The notes below the pieces were generated by a model. It had not been told where the DNA came from, did no database searches, and saw only the letters and a list, made by a program, of their open reading frames with translations. 7,866 nt of DNA, from NCBI GenBank assembly GCA_027314685.1, contig DAHVAI010000315.1, forward strand, positions 1 to 7,866, in the 5' to 3' direction. This document shows, one piece after another, positions 6,541 to 7,866 of the stretch. Positions within the stretch are counted from its first letter, which is position 1. Each line of letters begins with the position of its first letter. The position numbers were made by a program, and so were the translations under genes. The DNA comes from Nitrososphaerota archaeon (lineage in GTDB: Archaea; Thermoproteota; Nitrososphaeria; Nitrososphaerales; CADDZS01).

Positions 6541-6644
6541 TCTTACATCAAGTTCAGCCATCCAACCACGCATTCATGTTGGTGAATCTTGAGGTTCTAA
6601 AATGATCAGGTATGCGCCCCACCTTATACTTGCCTTTTGACTTG

Positions 6645-7379
6645 TCATGTTAAGATATCGAAAAAATTGTCTTTTTCATCTTCGCCTCCACATAACCACA
6701 TTTCACACGAACTGATTGACCTATTCCTATATTCTGGAGGGACAACGTGCATCCATAATTGCCCTGTCTCGTCTCGCCCGATTAGAGAAACCGCCAGCTT
6801 GTTTACATCGATTCTAGTTTGACCTTTTTTCATTCGGATTTCATGTGTGAAGATTCGATCTAAGGGAGAATTCACGCTTCTTAAAAATTCGACCTTCACT
6901 ACTCGACCTCCATCCGATCGCTCCTGACATTCTAAGATCTTCAACCCGACGTGTTTTGGAAGAAGCAACCTTCCTTCTCGGGTGAGCTCCAAAGTAGAGT
7001 TTGCTTCCAAAACTATGCTGATATCCAGATATTTCTCGAAGTACTTGAGTTTCCACAAAGAAAGAAGCGGGAGGAGGTTCCCCGCGCTCTGTGCCTCAAA
7101 GATTGCTTCTGCTGTCTTTACCTTGTAGTCTGCTACGTTCAAGGTGATTCCATGGAAGGTGAAGAGAAAGATCCCGTCATCGATGGTTTCCTCGACCGAT
7201 AACTTGTCCTCCGAATTTGAAATGAAGCGTATTTTCTTTCCATGGTAGTACTTGTACTTCAATAGATTGTAGGGATTTTTCTCAAGGACCTCAACTCCGT
7301 CTTTTCCCATTATGATCAGGACATCATTGCGTTCTTCAAGCACTTCCAAGAACAAGACCTCCTTTTCTTGATCAAGCAT
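6645..7379 (-). CDS. Hypothetical protein, 244 aa, with GGEDEKD tail
   Basis: I do not recognise a family. The protein alternates short hydrophobic stretches with charged turns and looks mainly beta-rich (for example EVLFLEVLEERNDVLIIMG at the start and TLELTREGRLLLPKHVGLKI near residue 130). It has no signal peptide or membrane segment and no obvious catalytic motif. The end is acidic: W228, then CGGEDEKD (230-237) and NFFDILT. The ATG directly follows the TAG of the gene to the right with no intervening base, so translation is likely coupled, and no good Shine-Dalgarno is seen. A decayed copy of its 3' end lies beyond vapC at 5725-5795. The tail may therefore be a site where neighbouring DNA was gained, or a conserved element of a tandem paralogue family. 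Confidence 0.7.
   Translation of the reverse strand: MLDQEKEVLFLEVLEERNDVLIIMGKDGVEVLEKNPYNLLKYKYYHGKKIRFISNSEDKLSVEETIDDGIFLFTFHGITLNVADYKVKTAEAIFEAQSAGNLLPLLSLWKLKYFEKYLDISIVLEANSTLELTREGRLLLPKHVGLKILECQERSDGGRVVKVEFLRSVNSPLDRIFTHEIRMKKGQTRIDVNKLAVSLIGRDETGQLWMHVVPPEYRNRSISSCEMWLCGGEDEKDNFFDILT
6670..6691. repeat. 22-bp direct repeat, copy 2 (in the end of the 244-aa gene)
   Basis: It is identical to 5750-5771 and in the same orientation. It covers the GGEDEKD codons near the stop of the 244-aa gene. The two copies bracket vapB, vapC and their promoter. Confidence 0.9.
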
Positions 7380-7866
7380 CTAGGTTTCGATCCTGAGCTC
7401 CGGCAGATCAACTGTTTCCTGAAAGCTAGTCTTGTTGCCAAGATCTGCGCCGAGCGTGTCTTCCTGCATGCTACTGTCTACTTGGTCTTCGATTGATTCA
7501 GCGTTGAGCTCTTCGATTTCACTTCCTTCAAGCCTTTGATGGGCAAGTACTCTTTCTTCGCTCGAAAGTCGATAGCCATCAACGATAATCTCGGCAGATA
7601 GGAGAAGCGACGTGGTAGATTCAGCCCTTGCTTTGAGGCGGCTTTTGTCTGCGTAAATTGGTAGACTATCAATGGTTTGAAATTGCTTGTCTTTGGCGAG
7701 ATTTCCCTTTCGTTTTTCCCTCGGAACCTTACCTTTTTCGATTCCCCAGAACTTGTAGAGAATTTCGGGAAACTTTTTGGTGTGTTTCTTGGTCGCCTTT
7801 GTTTTCGAGATCTGAACTAGGTTTATGCTCGAACTTACGTACGTAACTTCGTGATTTCCAGATTTT
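7380..7866 (-). CDS. Hypothetical protein, C-terminal 161 residues, N-terminus outside the window
   Basis: The minus-strand frame that ends in TAG at 7380-7382 is open to the right edge, so this is the 3' part of a longer gene. It was read by hand. The visible part is charge-segregated. A basic stretch comes first (for example KATKKHTKKF and EKGKVPREKRKGNLAKDK), then a mixed segment with TTSLLLSAEIIVDGYRL. The last 60 or so residues are acidic and probably disordered (GSEIEELNAESIEDQVDSS), ending LPELRIET. No family is recognised. The basic part could bind nucleic acid and the acidic tail could contact a partner, but this is inference. Its stop abuts the ATG of the 244-aa gene, which points to a shared transcript and coupled translation. 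Confidence 0.6.
   Translation of the reverse strand, partial: KSGNHEVTYVSSSINLVQISKTKATKKHTKKFPEILYKFWGIEKGKVPREKRKGNLAKDKQFQTIDSLPIYADKSRLKARAESTTSLLLSAEIIVDGYRLSSEERVLAHQRLEGSEIEELNAESIEDQVDSSMQEDTLGADLGNKTSFQETVDLPELRIET

Overview
The window looks archaeal. The vapB antitoxin gene has a TATA-like box about 27 nt upstream of its ATG and no ribosome binding site, which is the layout of an archaeal leaderless promoter. Internal genes of the same strand instead use Shine-Dalgarno sites, and three of eight assignable starts are TTG. A four-CBS-domain protein and an AbrB/PIN vapBC pair also fit archaea. A member of the Nitrososphaeria or a related lineage is possible, but the sequence alone does not prove it.

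Layout: positions 1-759 (+) hold the 3' part of a multi-pass membrane protein resembling the NnrS/heme-copper type. A convergent gap follows, then everything else lies on the minus strand. In transcription order (right to left) these are: an unrecognised protein cut by the right edge (7380-7866); an abutting unrecognised 244-aa protein (6645-7379); vapB and vapC (6265-6510, 5830-6255); a 99-aa RQGDV-type protein (5366-5665); a 777-aa GHKL/Bergerat-fold ATPase (2963-5296); a DUF2958 protein (2578-2889); a helical 151-aa protein (2080-2535); and, after a 289-bp gap, a four-CBS-domain protein (981-1790).

The block from about 2080 to 7866 reads as an accessory, virus- or plasmid-like segment. DUF2958 and the RQGDV family are typical of phages, plasmids and their hosts. 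The GHKL protein has the size and some of the motif order of phage RIIA-like proteins. Most other proteins there are small and unrecognised.

The most notable structure is a perfect 22-bp direct repeat 920 bp apart that brackets vapBC. One copy is in the last codons of the intact 244-aa gene. The other sits just after vapC, in a decayed copy of the same 3' end that carries third-position differences, a 4-nt length change and a stop. So vapBC sits between two copies of one gene end. This could reflect insertion that duplicated or carried the target 3' end, or erosion of a tandem paralogue.
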